This document shows, piece by piece, positions 43,737 to 52,908 of a stretch of 64,000 nucleotides of DNA (positions within the stretch are counted from its first letter, which is position 1; each line of letters starts with the position of its first letter). Made by a program: the position numbers and the translations under genes. The notes under the pieces are model-generated. The model did not search any database and was not told the DNA's origin. It saw nothing but the letters and a program-made list of their open reading frames with translations. The stretch comes from Dysgonomonas gadei ATCC BAA-286 (GTDB taxonomy: Bacteria; Bacteroidota; Bacteroidia; Bacteroidales; Dysgonomonadaceae): contig NZ_GL891980.1 in NCBI RefSeq assembly GCF_000213555.1, positions 124,001 through 188,000 of the forward strand. Direction: 5' to 3'.

Positions 43737-45428
43737 ATGATTGCCGCCATAGTATGCTGGTTCTTAACAACACTTGTTTTCTTCTCATTTGGAGATATTT
43801 TCATCAGCCTTTATTCGAAAGTCCTGAAAAGGAAAGAAAGCTATTCTTTCTTTGAGACATTTCTTATCGGCTTGTGTGTTACCGGGACAATAATCTGTAT
43901 ATCATCCATCTGGTTGCCTTCCGATATAAAGATAGCCCTTGCTCTGGGTATAATCTCTGTTTCCTATCTGATTACTGTCAGGAGAAAAGATATTGTAAGT
44001 AAAGGATGTGCAACAATCAAAAGCCTGTCGCCATTACAGATTATCTTAATTGGTTCTGCCGGATTACTATTTATGCTATTCTTTCTGGTTCCGCCTCAAT
44101 TCCCTGATATATACTATTATCACATGCAAAATATATTGTGGAATGAGCAATACCATGTTGTACCCGGACTGGCAAATCTGGAAGAACGTTTCGGATTCAA
44201 CAGCAACCTGTTCCTCTTATGCTCTGCATTTGGCCTGCGCCTGCTATTCGGAGAATTCGTCTTTGGTATAAATGCGCTATGCATGGCATTTATGATGATA
44301 TATATTGTAAGGCAGGCAAACCAGCGTCAATTATTCCTTACGGCGCTATTCATCACGGTATTTATTCCATTCTTTATGGAATACAAGACGCATATAGGCT
44401 GTTCTTCTGCCGATTTGCTGCCTAATTTACTAATTGTATACCTGTTGTTTACGCTTTTGACAGACCAGCAAAACCTCAGGAAGAAAAGTATCCTGTTCTG
44501 GCTGATACCGATATTCTGCATCACGCTGAAAGTATCCACTGTATTTATATGCCTCGTATCACTGTATCTTCTTATCCTGCTTATCAAAGAGAAAGATTAT
44601 AAAGCCACTGCGTTTATCTGTATTATTGCCCTGATAGTCGTTGCCCCGTGGCTGGTACGCAATGTTATCATATCAGGCTACCTGATACACCCCTACCCTG
44701 CTGTCGACTTATTCACCTTCGACTGGAAGCTACCTGTCGAATATTCCATAGAATCGAAGCGGTATATCGAATCTTTTGCCATCAGTTACGATGCCATGTA
44801 CAATTCCAGTGATTATATTCTGGATATGCCCTTGGCGGTAAAAGTCCAGAAATGGCTGGGTGAAAGGCATCCCCTGGACATTTGTATCGCAGGTGCAGGG
44901 CTGATATCTCCATTGCTGATGCTCGGTGCGTTATTCAGGAAGAAAGGATTTGTAAAAGATTATTCTACGCTACTGCTTGTATGGGTTATAGGGCTGATGG
45001 GCTTTTTATTCTGGCTGGTAATGGCTCCGGCTGTAAGATTCGGGTATGGATTTATAACTATCATATTTTCCATCCCTGTATATCTGCTGTTCAAAGATTT
45101 GAAAAACCCGGTCAGGATTCTATCAGCCAATGTATTGCTGATAGCTACAATAGCCTATTTCGGAGTATTATCTGTTCGTTACTTCCTTATTGTAAAAGAA
45201 CCTTACGTTTCTTATACAGAGATACTCTATAAGCCACAGAGCATACAGACCCGTCTTGACAAATATCCCGTAAAAATGGAAGTATTCAATCTGAACAACA
45301 CAGACTTCTATAAACCCCTTGATGGTGGTTGCTACGATCATGCTTTACCATGCAGCAATAATTATATAAAGAATCTGGAGATGAGAGGTAAAACTTTGCA
45401 GGAAGGTTTCAGGGAAAAGAAGAATTAA
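43737..45428 (+). CDS. LIC_10190-type polytopic membrane protein
   Basis: 563 residues with about twelve membrane segments from residue 5 to about 490 and a short periplasmic tail. The first large loop has PQFPDIYYYHMQNILWNEQ, followed by VVPGLANLEERFGFNSN, the signature I associate with the LIC_10190 membrane family. The DxYYYH acidic loop resembles GT-C glycosyltransferases. The substrate is unknown. A hairpin repeat begins at its stop codon. Confidence 0.75.
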   Translation: MIAAIVCWFLTTLVFFSFGDIFISLYSKVLKRKESYSFFETFLIGLCVTGTIICISSIWLPSDIKIALALGIISVSYLITVRRKDIVSKGCATIKSLSPLQIILIGSAGLLFMLFFLVPPQFPDIYYYHMQNILWNEQYHVVPGLANLEERFGFNSNLFLLCSAFGLRLLFGEFVFGINALCMAFMMIYIVRQANQRQLFLTALFITVFIPFFMEYKTHIGCSSADLLPNLLIVYLLFTLLTDQQNLRKKSILFWLIPIFCITLKVSTVFICLVSLYLLILLIKEKDYKATAFICIIALIVVAPWLVRNVIISGYLIHPYPAVDLFTFDWKLPVEYSIESKRYIESFAISYDAMYNSSDYILDMPLAVKVQKWLGERHPLDICIAGAGLISPLLMLGALFRKKGFVKDYSTLLLVWVIGLMGFLFWLVMAPAVRFGYGFITIIFSIPVYLLFKDLKNPVRILSANVLLIATIAYFGVLSVRYFLIVKEPYVSYTEILYKPQSIQTRLDKYPVKMEVFNLNNTDFYKPLDGGCYDHALPCSNNYIKNLEMRGKTLQEGFREKKN

Positions 45429-45589
45429 GAAACTGTTTAAATTTTAGTCAATGAAGCATTTTGAATCTAAAACGGCTCTTATCTTGTCAGAAATTTTATC
45501 GTTTAGCCCGCTAAACTCAAAAATTTTGACTTCGAAATAGCTCATTTTATCCTTCAAAATCATATTCTTGAAAAATTTAAACAGATTCT
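45428..45589. repeat. Long-hairpin repeat element, copy 4
   Basis: A 162-bp element with ends AGAAACTGTTTAAATTTT and AAAATTTAAACAGATTCT. The arms pair imperfectly (GCATTTTGAA / GATTTTGAA, GGCTCTTAT / GAGCTATTT) around TAGCCCGCTA. It abuts the stop of the membrane-protein gene. Confidence 0.8.
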
Positions 45590-45714
45590 AAAAGTATCGA
45601 AGACTGAACTATGCAATTTATCAGGTGTTTAACCGTTAGTAAGTTACAGATAGAATTTGAAGATTCTTTGTCGAATCGGAAAGAACGATTGTTGTTATAA
45701 ATACGAAAATAATA

Positions 45715-45734
45715 AATAGGTCTGCGACCTTAAA
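45715..45734. promoter_or_regulatory. Possible operator upstream of porP
   Basis: AAATAGGTCTGCGACCTTAA, an 18-of-20 match to 7346-7365, with AGGTC/GACCT half-sites. It lies just before a near -7 element TTACTTTG at 45745-45752. Confidence 0.3.
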
Positions 45735-45778
45735 TAAATTATCGTTACTTTGCATACCATAATCCACTAAGTTTGTGA

Positions 45779-46732
45779 ATGAGGTTTAAATATATCATAT
45801 TATCCGTCTTGTTTTTTGTCTTTGGTTTCAGTACTGTTTACGGACAGTGGGATGCCCAGATAAGCCAGTACTGGCGGATGAAAAACTTCTACAATCCTGC
45901 CTTTATCGGCGAAACGGGCAATATTGAAAGCTCTATGCTTCACCGTCGCCAGTGGGTAGGTATGACCAATGCCCCCGTTACTTCTGTAGTATCACTGAAT
46001 ATGCCCTTCAATTTCCTTGGTAAAGAGCATGGCATTGGAGCTATAGTCACAAACGAAAAAGCGGGACTATTTTCTAACACATATTTTCTCGGACAATATG
46101 CTTATAAGTTTAAGTTTAAGAATAATAAGGTATTGCATATAGGATTACAGGGCGGCCTGCTCAATGTGAATTTCGATGCTGCCGGCATACGCATTCCCTC
46201 CAGCGACTATCACACCCCGGGTGACCAGGACCCGGCATACCCTTCCGCTGCGGGAAGTAAAATCATTGATGCAGGATTGGGAGTAGCGTGGATTACACCC
46301 GACTACTATGTAGGATTCTCGGCTACCCACCTTTGGGAACCGAAGTTCGACCTGAACGACAACAGTTCGGCATTCGTAGGCCGTGCTTATTATTTGATGG
46401 GCGGATACAATATAAAGCTGAATAATCCGTTGATAGAATTGCAGCCTTCTGCTTTCTTTAAATCTGATGCTGTGACCTATCAGTTTGATATTACGGCAAA
46501 AATTGAATATAATAAGCTGTTCAATGGAGGAATATCTTGGAGAAAAGACGAAGGTTTTGTATTTTTGTTGGGCGTAAAAATAAGGAACATAGACGCAGGC
46601 TATTCATACGACTTATTGACATCGGATGTGTCGACAGTCAGTCATGGAAGCCATGAGTTGTTTATACGCTACAGTATTCCGTTACAAAAGAAACGGGAAG
46701 TAAAAGCGAGCAAAAGTATAAGGATATTATAA
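45779..46732 (+). CDS. PorP/SprF family type IX secretion membrane protein
   Basis: 317 residues: signal peptide (1-22, GFSTVYGQ), the family start WDAQISQYWRMKNFYNPAFIGETG, LHRRQWVGM and repeated barrel strands to the end. PorP/SprF proteins are outer-membrane barrels that anchor the type IX secretion ring (GldK/GldN) or help assemble surface filaments. It heads the porP-gldK-gldN cluster, but a MITE-like insertion separates it from gldK. Whether it is the core PorP or one of many SprF paralogues cannot be proven here; its position favours core PorP. Confidence 0.85.
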   Translation: MRFKYIILSVLFFVFGFSTVYGQWDAQISQYWRMKNFYNPAFIGETGNIESSMLHRRQWVGMTNAPVTSVVSLNMPFNFLGKEHGIGAIVTNEKAGLFSNTYFLGQYAYKFKFKNNKVLHIGLQGGLLNVNFDAAGIRIPSSDYHTPGDQDPAYPSAAGSKIIDAGLGVAWITPDYYVGFSATHLWEPKFDLNDNSSAFVGRAYYLMGGYNIKLNNPLIELQPSAFFKSDAVTYQFDITAKIEYNKLFNGGISWRKDEGFVFLLGVKIRNIDAGYSYDLLTSDVSTVSHGSHELFIRYSIPLQKKREVKASKSIRIL

Positions 46733-46741
46733 AAGTTATAA

Positions 46742-46912
46742 GTTATGAATCAGGGCAAACGCATCAAATTGTTCAACTTCTATCGAAGGCCTGTAGGGGC
46801 GTATTGCATACGCCCGCATAACAAAATATCACAACCGGGCGTATACAATACGCCCCTACAGGAGGCTGAAAACAGTTTTATGAATTTTGATGCGTTTGCC
46901 CTGGTTATGAAT
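46742..46912. mobile_element. MITE-like element with 9-bp target duplication
   Basis: The element 46751-46903 (153 bp) has perfect 18-bp terminal inverted repeats CAGGGCAAACGCATCAAA. It is flanked by a perfect 9-bp direct duplication GTTATGAAT at 46742-46750 and 46904-46912. There is no transposase. A second hairpin is nested inside at 46790-46862. It is inserted between porP and gldK. Confidence 0.9.
46790..46862. repeat. Nested TGTAGGGGCG hairpin
   Basis: CCTGTAGGGGCGTATTGCAT at its left end and the near-perfect inverse at its right, separated by about 20 bases. The ends are shared with the 62-bp hairpins at 15601 and 59789. It can fold into a strong stem in RNA and could reduce read-through from porP to gldK. 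Confidence 0.8.
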
Positions 46913-47038
46913 TGCTATCATTACAACACAACTTGTTTATTTGTATCTTGCAGATTAAAAAATATATTTTACAAAATTACGACAAACTATTAAAATCAAG
47001 CCTAAAAAATAAGTAGCCGAAGGCTAACATACATATAT

Positions 47039-48463
47039 ATGAAACAACTGTTTTTTGTAACTATAGCTTCACTTGTATTACTGGTTTCCTGCGGAAGGTC
47101 GACAGGTGGTTCAGGAATTGGCGGTGAAGTAACGGGCGAAAAAGGCTCATCATGGGCCGAACCGTCACCTTACGGTATGGTACTGGTATCGAGAGGTTCG
47201 ATAGAAATGGGCCCGGCCGAAAACGATTCCCTATGGGATATAAAGGCTAATCCGAAAGGTGTATCCGTCGATAACTTCTGGATGGATGAAACCGAGGTGA
47301 CTAACTCCAAGTATCGCCAGTTTGTATATTGGGTACGGGATTCTATTATCCGCGAACGTCTGGCCGACCCCGCTTTCGGTGGAGATGAAACATTTAAAAT
47401 AACAGAAGACCGCTACGGAGAACCTGTAAAACCTTATCTGGACTGGAAAAAGCCAATCCCCAAAAGACCTTTGGAAGAGGAAGAGCGTGCCATCAACAGT
47501 GTAACTACCATTCACCCGATCACAGGAAAGAGAGGTTTGGACCCTACCCAGATGAATTTCAAATATGAATGGTTTGACTATACGGAAGCTGCCAAACGCA
47601 GAAACAGGCTGAATCCGCAAGACCGGATATTAAATACGGACATAGCAGTGGACCCGAACCAGGTGGTAATGATTTCGAAAGACACAGCATATATAAATGA
47701 AGAAGGCGTTCCGGTGAACGAAACAATCGTCCGCCCTTTGAGTTCGCTTTTCGACTTTGTCCACACCAAGATTGTAAATATATATCCTGACACAACAGTC
47801 TGGGTGAATGACTTCAATAATGCCTACAACGAACCTTATATGAGGATGTATTTTTCCCATCCGGGCTACAACGACTATCCCGTAGTAGGCGTTTCGTGGG
47901 AACAAGCCTCTGCTTTTGCCGAATGGCGTACAATGTTTTACCGTATGGGACAGCCAAAGAATGCCCGTCCGATAGAGAATTTCCGCTTACCTACCGAAGG
48001 TGAATGGGAGTTTGCCGCACGAAACGGGCGTAGCGAGAATAAATATCCGTGGGACAGGGAAGGTACAATGGACGAAAAAGCCTGCTTCATGGCTAACTTC
48101 AAACCGGGGGAAGGAAACTATACCAAAGACGGAAACCTGATACCTTCGCGTGTAGCATCTTATATTCCAAACCGATTTGGCATATACGACATGGCCGGAA
48201 ATGTATCGGAATGGACATCAACATCCTATACAGAGTCAGGCACAGAACTGATGAATGATATGAATCCACAATACAAATACGACGCAGCTAAAGAAGACCC
48301 TTATGCTGTAAAGAAAAAAGTCGTAAAAGGCGGTTCGTGGAAAGACATAGGACGCAACATCAGAGGAGATCTGAGAGAAGGTGAATTCCAGAACCAACCA
48401 CGCTCTTACATCGGCTTCAGATGTGTAAGGACACAAATAGGCTTTGCAAAATCAAAGAAATGA
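47039..48463 (+). CDS. gldK: Type IX secretion lipoprotein GldK/PorK
   Basis: 474 residues. Lipobox LLVSC (Cys18) is followed by a formylglycine-generating-enzyme-like (sulfatase-modifying) domain (about 40-470), with YGMVLVSRGSIEMGP, VDNFWMDETEVTNSKYRQFV, LPTEGEWEFAARNG and VVKGGSWKDIGRNIR. The catalytic cysteines of true FGE are not evident, as in GldK, where the domain is structural. GldK forms the periplasmic outer-membrane-attached ring with GldN in type IX secretion. gldN follows 58 bases later. Confidence 0.93.
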   Translation: MKQLFFVTIASLVLLVSCGRSTGGSGIGGEVTGEKGSSWAEPSPYGMVLVSRGSIEMGPAENDSLWDIKANPKGVSVDNFWMDETEVTNSKYRQFVYWVRDSIIRERLADPAFGGDETFKITEDRYGEPVKPYLDWKKPIPKRPLEEEERAINSVTTIHPITGKRGLDPTQMNFKYEWFDYTEAAKRRNRLNPQDRILNTDIAVDPNQVVMISKDTAYINEEGVPVNETIVRPLSSLFDFVHTKIVNIYPDTTVWVNDFNNAYNEPYMRMYFSHPGYNDYPVVGVSWEQASAFAEWRTMFYRMGQPKNARPIENFRLPTEGEWEFAARNGRSENKYPWDREGTMDEKACFMANFKPGEGNYTKDGNLIPSRVASYIPNRFGIYDMAGNVSEWTSTSYTESGTELMNDMNPQYKYDAAKEDPYAVKKKVVKGGSWKDIGRNIRGDLREGEFQNQPRSYIGFRCVRTQIGFAKSKK

Positions 48464-48520
48464 AGATATTAATTAAGAATTAATAATTAATAATGGCGTA
48501 AGCGACTTGTAACTAAAATA

Positions 48521-49567
48521 ATGAAAAGAATATTCCATATAACAACAATACTGCTCTGTATCCTCAGCCTGACCAATATAATGCAGGCACAGAACCAGCA
48601 GGAATCGCTTCGTGACAGACTGGCCCGAAAACAGCAGCAAGAACAAGGAGCGCAAGGTCAGAACAATGGCCCTAAGGTTCCTCAATTATCCGTTCGTGCC
48701 GAAATGATGAACGAAAATCAGACACAGGATCTGGCAAATGCCACATGGATACGCGAAGTATACCGATTTCTGGACCTGACCAAAGGAAAAAATGCAGCAT
48801 TACTATATCCGGTACAACCCGTAGGACAGAAAATGAACCTGTACACAATGATTTTTAAACTGATGGCTAACGGAAGCCTTATCGGATACGACTGGAATCA
48901 GGGACAGGATTTATTTACGGACAACCTCATTATAGATTTCGGCGATGTGCTCAACCGGCTTGAAATCCCATATCAGAAAAACGGCAACGTCTATACATTC
49001 GACGAGTTTAGCATTCCCAGCAACGAAGCCCTAGGCTATTATATAAAAGAAGCCTGGTATTTCGATCAGTCGAATTCAGTATTGGGAGTGAAAACAGTGG
49101 CCATATGCCCGGTCTTGTTCCGCCAACGTTATTTTGGTGACGATGACCTCGACACATCTGTATCGGCTACAGGTTCCCGTGAACCGCAATTCTGGATACC
49201 ATACGAATATGTAAGGCCATATGCAGCGCGTATGCCGATTATGACTTCCGACCTGAATAATGTAATGAATAAAACCATCGACGATTATTTCAGGCTCAGG
49301 CTATACGAAGGGGAGATATACAAGACGACCAATATGGAGAATAAGTTCCTGCAAGAGAAATTTACTACTCCGGAGGCATTGAAACATGCACAAGACAGCA
49401 TCGAAACCCAACTGAAAGATTTCGACAAAGGCCTATGGGTTATCAATGACTCGATAAAAGCCGCAGGGGATATGAATCCGAAGAAAACAAAAGTCTCAAA
49501 GGCCAGCAAACCGAAATCATCATCTTCTTCATCTAATGCAACCTATTCAGCACGCGACAGAAGATAA
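48521..49567 (+). CDS. gldN: Type IX secretion protein GldN/PorN
   Basis: 348 residues: signal peptide (1-22, NIMQAQ), a Gln-rich stretch (RKQQQEQGAQGQNN) and the GldN domain (about 60-300) with DLANATWIREVYRFLDL, LLYPVQPVGQKMNLYTMIFKL and PEFWIPYEYVRP-like motifs. The tail (about 315-348) is Lys/Ser-rich. GldN partners GldK in the ring that is driven by the GldL-GldM motor. Normally gldL and gldM lie between gldK and gldN; here only 57 noncoding bases do. Confidence 0.92.
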   Translation: MKRIFHITTILLCILSLTNIMQAQNQQESLRDRLARKQQQEQGAQGQNNGPKVPQLSVRAEMMNENQTQDLANATWIREVYRFLDLTKGKNAALLYPVQPVGQKMNLYTMIFKLMANGSLIGYDWNQGQDLFTDNLIIDFGDVLNRLEIPYQKNGNVYTFDEFSIPSNEALGYYIKEAWYFDQSNSVLGVKTVAICPVLFRQRYFGDDDLDTSVSATGSREPQFWIPYEYVRPYAARMPIMTSDLNNVMNKTIDDYFRLRLYEGEIYKTTNMENKFLQEKFTTPEALKHAQDSIETQLKDFDKGLWVINDSIKAAGDMNPKKTKVSKASKPKSSSSSSNATYSARDRR

Positions 49568-49595
49568 AAGGTTCTGACTAAATAAAAAATATAAG

Positions 49596-49626
49596 TAAGC
49601 AGCGGTCATTAGATTGCTGCTTTTTT
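49596..49626 (+). terminator. Rho-independent terminator of gldN
   Basis: The stem AAGCAGC / GCTGCTT is followed by a T-run, 29 bases after the gldN stop. Confidence 0.8.
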
Positions 49627-49689
49627 GTTACTCTTCCACTAAAACTTTATCTATAGAATATCGCTGATGGATTTTTTCATCAGGAAATA

Positions 49690-50260
49690 GTTCTTTGACA
49701 TAATTAATTAGCATATTTGTAAATTAGCATATTAGCAAATGTTTTAAACTAAAAGTGAAGAGTGAAAAGTGAAAATATTTTTCGTTCTTCGTTTTTCATT
49801 TTTCGTTAAAAACATTCGCACATCGGCAAATTGATTAATCGGCACATTGATTTCTGTTACCTTTGTTACCTTTTCTTTTGCACCTTACTTAGCGTCTTTG
49901 CGAGAAAATATTGTTAACTGCTGACTGTTCACTGCTAACTGATATATATGTTACCTTTGTTACCTTTTGGAAAAAGTTACATGTCACTCCGCCCTACGGG
50001 CAGTTATGAGTTACGAGGGAAAAAATTAGATCCACTAACCGTTAGTTCTTAATTCTTAATTCTTAATTTTTCATTCTTAATTTTTAAATGCTTTCTCTGT
50101 TACCTTTGTTACTTTTTCACTAAATATCGTTGAGAATATGAAATTAGAATAAGGATCAGTAGTGAGAGAAACTGCAAATCTGAACTTACAGAATTATTAA
50201 TTTTTCATTTTTAATTATTAATTAGTTTCTGTTACTTTTGTTACTTTTTCATATCTGTAA
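49690..50260. repeat. Mosaic intergenic repeat region C
   Basis: The rest of the 776-base gap between gldN and the barrel gene. It has the AATTAGCA tract (49703-49740) and four TGTTACCTTTGTTAC-type modules in minus orientation: about 49855-49874, 49949-49967, 50098-50118 and 50229-50250. AATTCTTAATTTTTCATT blocks lie between. The part 50095-50250 is a reverse-complement homologue of 59634-59776. No coding signal. Confidence 0.75.
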
Positions 50261-50265
50261 CCATA

Positions 50266-50304
50266 TAAAAAACAAGGGAGGCTTTCCTCACGGAAAACCT
50301 CCTC
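50266..50304 (-). terminator. Rho-independent terminator
   Basis: On the minus strand the stem GGAGGTTTTCC / GGAAAGCCTCC is followed by CTTGTTTTTT. It ends the barrel gene at 50344-51078. Confidence 0.8.
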
Positions 50305-50343
50305 TCTCACATTAATTATCTTAACTAATTAGTAACAGATCAT

Positions 50344-51078
50344 TTAAAATCTGATTCCTAATTTTATCATCGGTTGTGATAAGATTGAAAAAGAGTGACT
50401 ATCTGATGATAGCAATCCCAGTCCCGCTTGAGGACGGATGCTGTAAGTTGAATACTGATAAGCCACCGGACGAATATCGAATCCTAAGAATAAAGCAGAA
50501 TTCATAAAATAGTCCGCACCTACAACCGGAGCTACCTTCAAGGCAAAAGCTTCACCGACACTTGCACCCAGATAGTCTTCACTATCTTCGGCATTTGCAG
50601 ATACACGGCCATAAGCGTAACCGAATTCACCTCCTACACGCAGATGCAATTGATCCCATTTCGTTTTGAAATAATGATCCGCACCTACTGTTACCGAGAA
50701 TTGGATATTGTCTCTGCCAGGTACAGCATTATAGGTAGGAATATCACCGGCTTCTGAGCCAGTACCGGTAACTTCATTATAAGCCGGATTGTGGCTGAAA
50801 TTAAATCCTCCCGTCAATTTTAGCGCCCACTTATCCGACACAAACCATCTGCCTTCTATATCCAGTATCGGATTCTTATCGAACCATGCCGATGTAGATG
50901 CCGACAACGTATAGGCCGGATTGTTGGGAGCCGGAGCGTCTGTCCCGATATATGACCCGACTCCAAAGTTGACCGAAACCATCCAGTCGCCTTTTTTCGG
51001 AGCCACGTCACTTGAGTTTTGAGCAAAAGCCGAAAAAGCAAAGGACAGGAGCATTGTTAAACATAATATTTTCTTCAT
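50344..51078 (-). CDS. Outer-membrane beta-barrel protein
   Basis: 244 residues: signal peptide (1-20, SAFSAFAQ) and about ten amphipathic strands ending in IKLGIRF, a C-terminal Phe consistent with BamA-dependent insertion. Motifs include DWMVSVNFGVGSYIG, FVSDKWALKLTGGFNFSHN and FLGFDIRPVAYQYSTYS, typical of OmpW/OmpA-type porin-family barrels. It is the downstream member of a unit with the coiled-coil lipoprotein (85 bases between them, with a hairpin), so they may act together. Confidence 0.78.
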   Translation of the reverse strand: MKKILCLTMLLSFAFSAFAQNSSDVAPKKGDWMVSVNFGVGSYIGTDAPAPNNPAYTLSASTSAWFDKNPILDIEGRWFVSDKWALKLTGGFNFSHNPAYNEVTGTGSEAGDIPTYNAVPGRDNIQFSVTVGADHYFKTKWDQLHLRVGGEFGYAYGRVSANAEDSEDYLGASVGEAFALKVAPVVGADYFMNSALFLGFDIRPVAYQYSTYSIRPQAGLGLLSSDSHSFSILSQPMIKLGIRF

Positions 51079-51100
51079 TTTAGCTTCTGTTTTTTATCAG

Positions 51101-51138
51101 AATGAGTTGAGGAAGGAATATTGTTTCCTCAACTCATT
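51101..51138 (-). terminator. Hairpin between the coiled-coil lipoprotein and the barrel gene
   Basis: AATGAGTTGAGGAA and its perfect inverse form a 14-bp stem. No T-run follows directly, so it may be a partial terminator or an mRNA stabiliser that keeps the upstream lipoprotein transcript more abundant. Confidence 0.55.
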
Positions 51139-51162
51139 ACCGAATAGGTTTACTTTTCGTAA

Positions 51163-52908
51163 TTACTTGGTTCTTGCGTCAACTATAGCTTTTGCAGCAT
51201 CGGCTTGTTTCTGAGCTACGCCCAGTTCGACTGTAAGTTTAGCGATTTCAGCTTCCAACTCTGAGATATCAAGTTTCAGGAGAGCGATATCAACAGTTTT
51301 GTTTTCTTTAATTTCATTAATATCCCTGTTCAATTGTGCAATATAGTTGGTGTTATCAATGTTGGTATCTTCAAGATATTCGATCTGGCCTTTTATGTAA
51401 TCAATGCTAGCCGAAGTAGTGTAACCTTCACTATAATATATATTGCTCAACTGATACATCTCACTTTCCAATGCGCTGATTTCGGCTTGCAGGTCGCTAT
51501 AAGCATCCTGAGCGTCCTGCTTTGCGGTAAGCGCTGTGTAATAAGCTGTTTCCAAAGTACGCGGCGCATTCGAATCATTGTTATAAGCAGCTATAGCTGT
51601 CTCCAGGTCTGCAATACCAGATTTCGCGTCAGCGATGTATTCTTTATAATACACGATTGAGCTTTGGTAGCTATCCAAATCGCTCTGGGCATCTGTATAT
51701 TTTGTATAAGCAACACCTCGTGCTGTATAAGCTGCTGTAACAGCTGCATCCGCGGCATCTTTTTGATCCTGGGTAGAAGCCACATTAGCATAAACGGCAT
51801 CTCTGTCAGCTTCAGCTTTAACCACAGCCTGTTGAGCTGCCAGGTAAGCATTGTAAAGGCTTTCTATATTTTTCTCTGCTTCATTATATTTAGTTTCCAT
51901 TTCCAGCAGAGACTTCTCCATATTGGCTAGATAAGTCTTCTCGTCAGTCAACCTGTTTTTCAATTCGCCTACAGTATAGTACCCTACCAACTGTATCTGC
52001 TTGTCATAATCATAAGATAACCACGTTTTCACTGTATTGAGATCTCTGAAATCCATAACCTCTTGATATGCGGCTTCAGACGCATCGGTAGCAGCCTGCA
52101 AGGCTTTATGGGAAACTACAGACTTGTTATAGACAAGATCATCCCTTTGTTTTTTCAATTCGGCAATCTCAGCTTCGATATCAGCTCCGCCTTTAGCCAG
52201 AAGGACATTCCAGTTTGCAATTTCAATCTTGTTTGCTTCAATAGCCTCTGTAACAGACGCAATCTGTTCGTTTTTGTATTTAATCTGGGTTGCTGCGGCC
52301 TCCTCTTTTGAAGCAGTCTTGTCTGCCAGCAAGGCATTCATCTTAGTCAAAGTTAGATTCTTCTCAGCTATCTGCGTTTTTTTCGCATTTACCTGACCGA
52401 TAAAATTACTGTACTTGCCGATAGCGTCTACCAATACCGGATCGTCATTTTTCAACATTTCCAGTTGGTTCTGTAAGTTGAGGAGCTCTATTTCTGCCTG
52501 GAGCTTCATTTGCGCCAATTGGTATTCAGCAGCCTTTACAGCAACATCAGCCTGCGCTTTCGCTTGTCTTGCAGCTTCTTTTGCCAGTTCTATCTCGGCA
52601 GCCCATTTTTCTTTATCGGCCTCTGTTTGCGCGGCCTTATACGCAGCCTCCGCTTCTGTTAATTTAGCTTGTGCTTTTGCAGCTTCGGCCTGCGCATTTT
52701 TCAATGCAGCTTCGGCCGTTGCAGCTATTTTGGCAGCTTCAGCCTGTGCTGTGGCAAGAGCAGCCTCTGCTTTCAACTGGTCTGCCTTAGCTCCACGCAG
52801 ATTCGTTACACTTTGCGACTCGGAGTCATCAACGCATGATGTTGTAGAAAATACAATCCCTGCGCACGCTATTGCCAATACAGGAATATAAAACTTAAGT
52901 TTTTTCAT
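51163..52908 (-). CDS. Large Ala-rich coiled-coil lipoprotein
   Basis: 581 residues. Signal with a lipobox-like STTSC (Cys25), followed by CVDDSES, an acidic start like the Bacteroidetes surface-lipoprotein export signal. The rest is almost entirely predicted coiled coil: an Ala/Lys/Glu-rich tract (about 40-165; repeated QAEAAKAQAK-type heptads), a second at about 175-265, a break with SYDYDKQIQLVGYYTVGEL (about 297-318), then more coils to the end. No enzymatic motif. It could form a long rod from the outer membrane, structural or bridging in role. No family recognised. Confidence 0.8.
   Translation of the reverse strand: MKKLKFYIPVLAIACAGIVFSTTSCVDDSESQSVTNLRGAKADQLKAEAALATAQAEAAKIAATAEAALKNAQAEAAKAQAKLTEAEAAYKAAQTEADKEKWAAEIELAKEAARQAKAQADVAVKAAEYQLAQMKLQAEIELLNLQNQLEMLKNDDPVLVDAIGKYSNFIGQVNAKKTQIAEKNLTLTKMNALLADKTASKEEAAATQIKYKNEQIASVTEAIEANKIEIANWNVLLAKGGADIEAEIAELKKQRDDLVYNKSVVSHKALQAATDASEAAYQEVMDFRDLNTVKTWLSYDYDKQIQLVGYYTVGELKNRLTDEKTYLANMEKSLLEMETKYNEAEKNIESLYNAYLAAQQAVVKAEADRDAVYANVASTQDQKDAADAAVTAAYTARGVAYTKYTDAQSDLDSYQSSIVYYKEYIADAKSGIADLETAIAAYNNDSNAPRTLETAYYTALTAKQDAQDAYSDLQAEISALESEMYQLSNIYYSEGYTTSASIDYIKGQIEYLEDTNIDNTNYIAQLNRDINEIKENKTVDIALLKLDISELEAEIAKLTVELGVAQKQADAAKAIVDARTK

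Noticed and set aside
46745..46993. An 82-codon open frame between porP and gldK
   Set aside because: It lies across the MITE and nested hairpin, begins in the target duplication, and its coding sense is explained by palindromic repeat sequence.
48464..48520. Possible remnant of gldL/gldM between gldK and gldN
   Set aside because: Only 57 AT-rich bases remain, made of ATTAATAATT-type sequence, with no protein similarity in any frame.
52415..52891. A 158-codon frame antisense to the coiled-coil lipoprotein
   Set aside because: It is a mirror of the Ala-rich heptad coding sequence (Ala codons read as Ser/Cys/Ala on the other strand) and has no independent signal.
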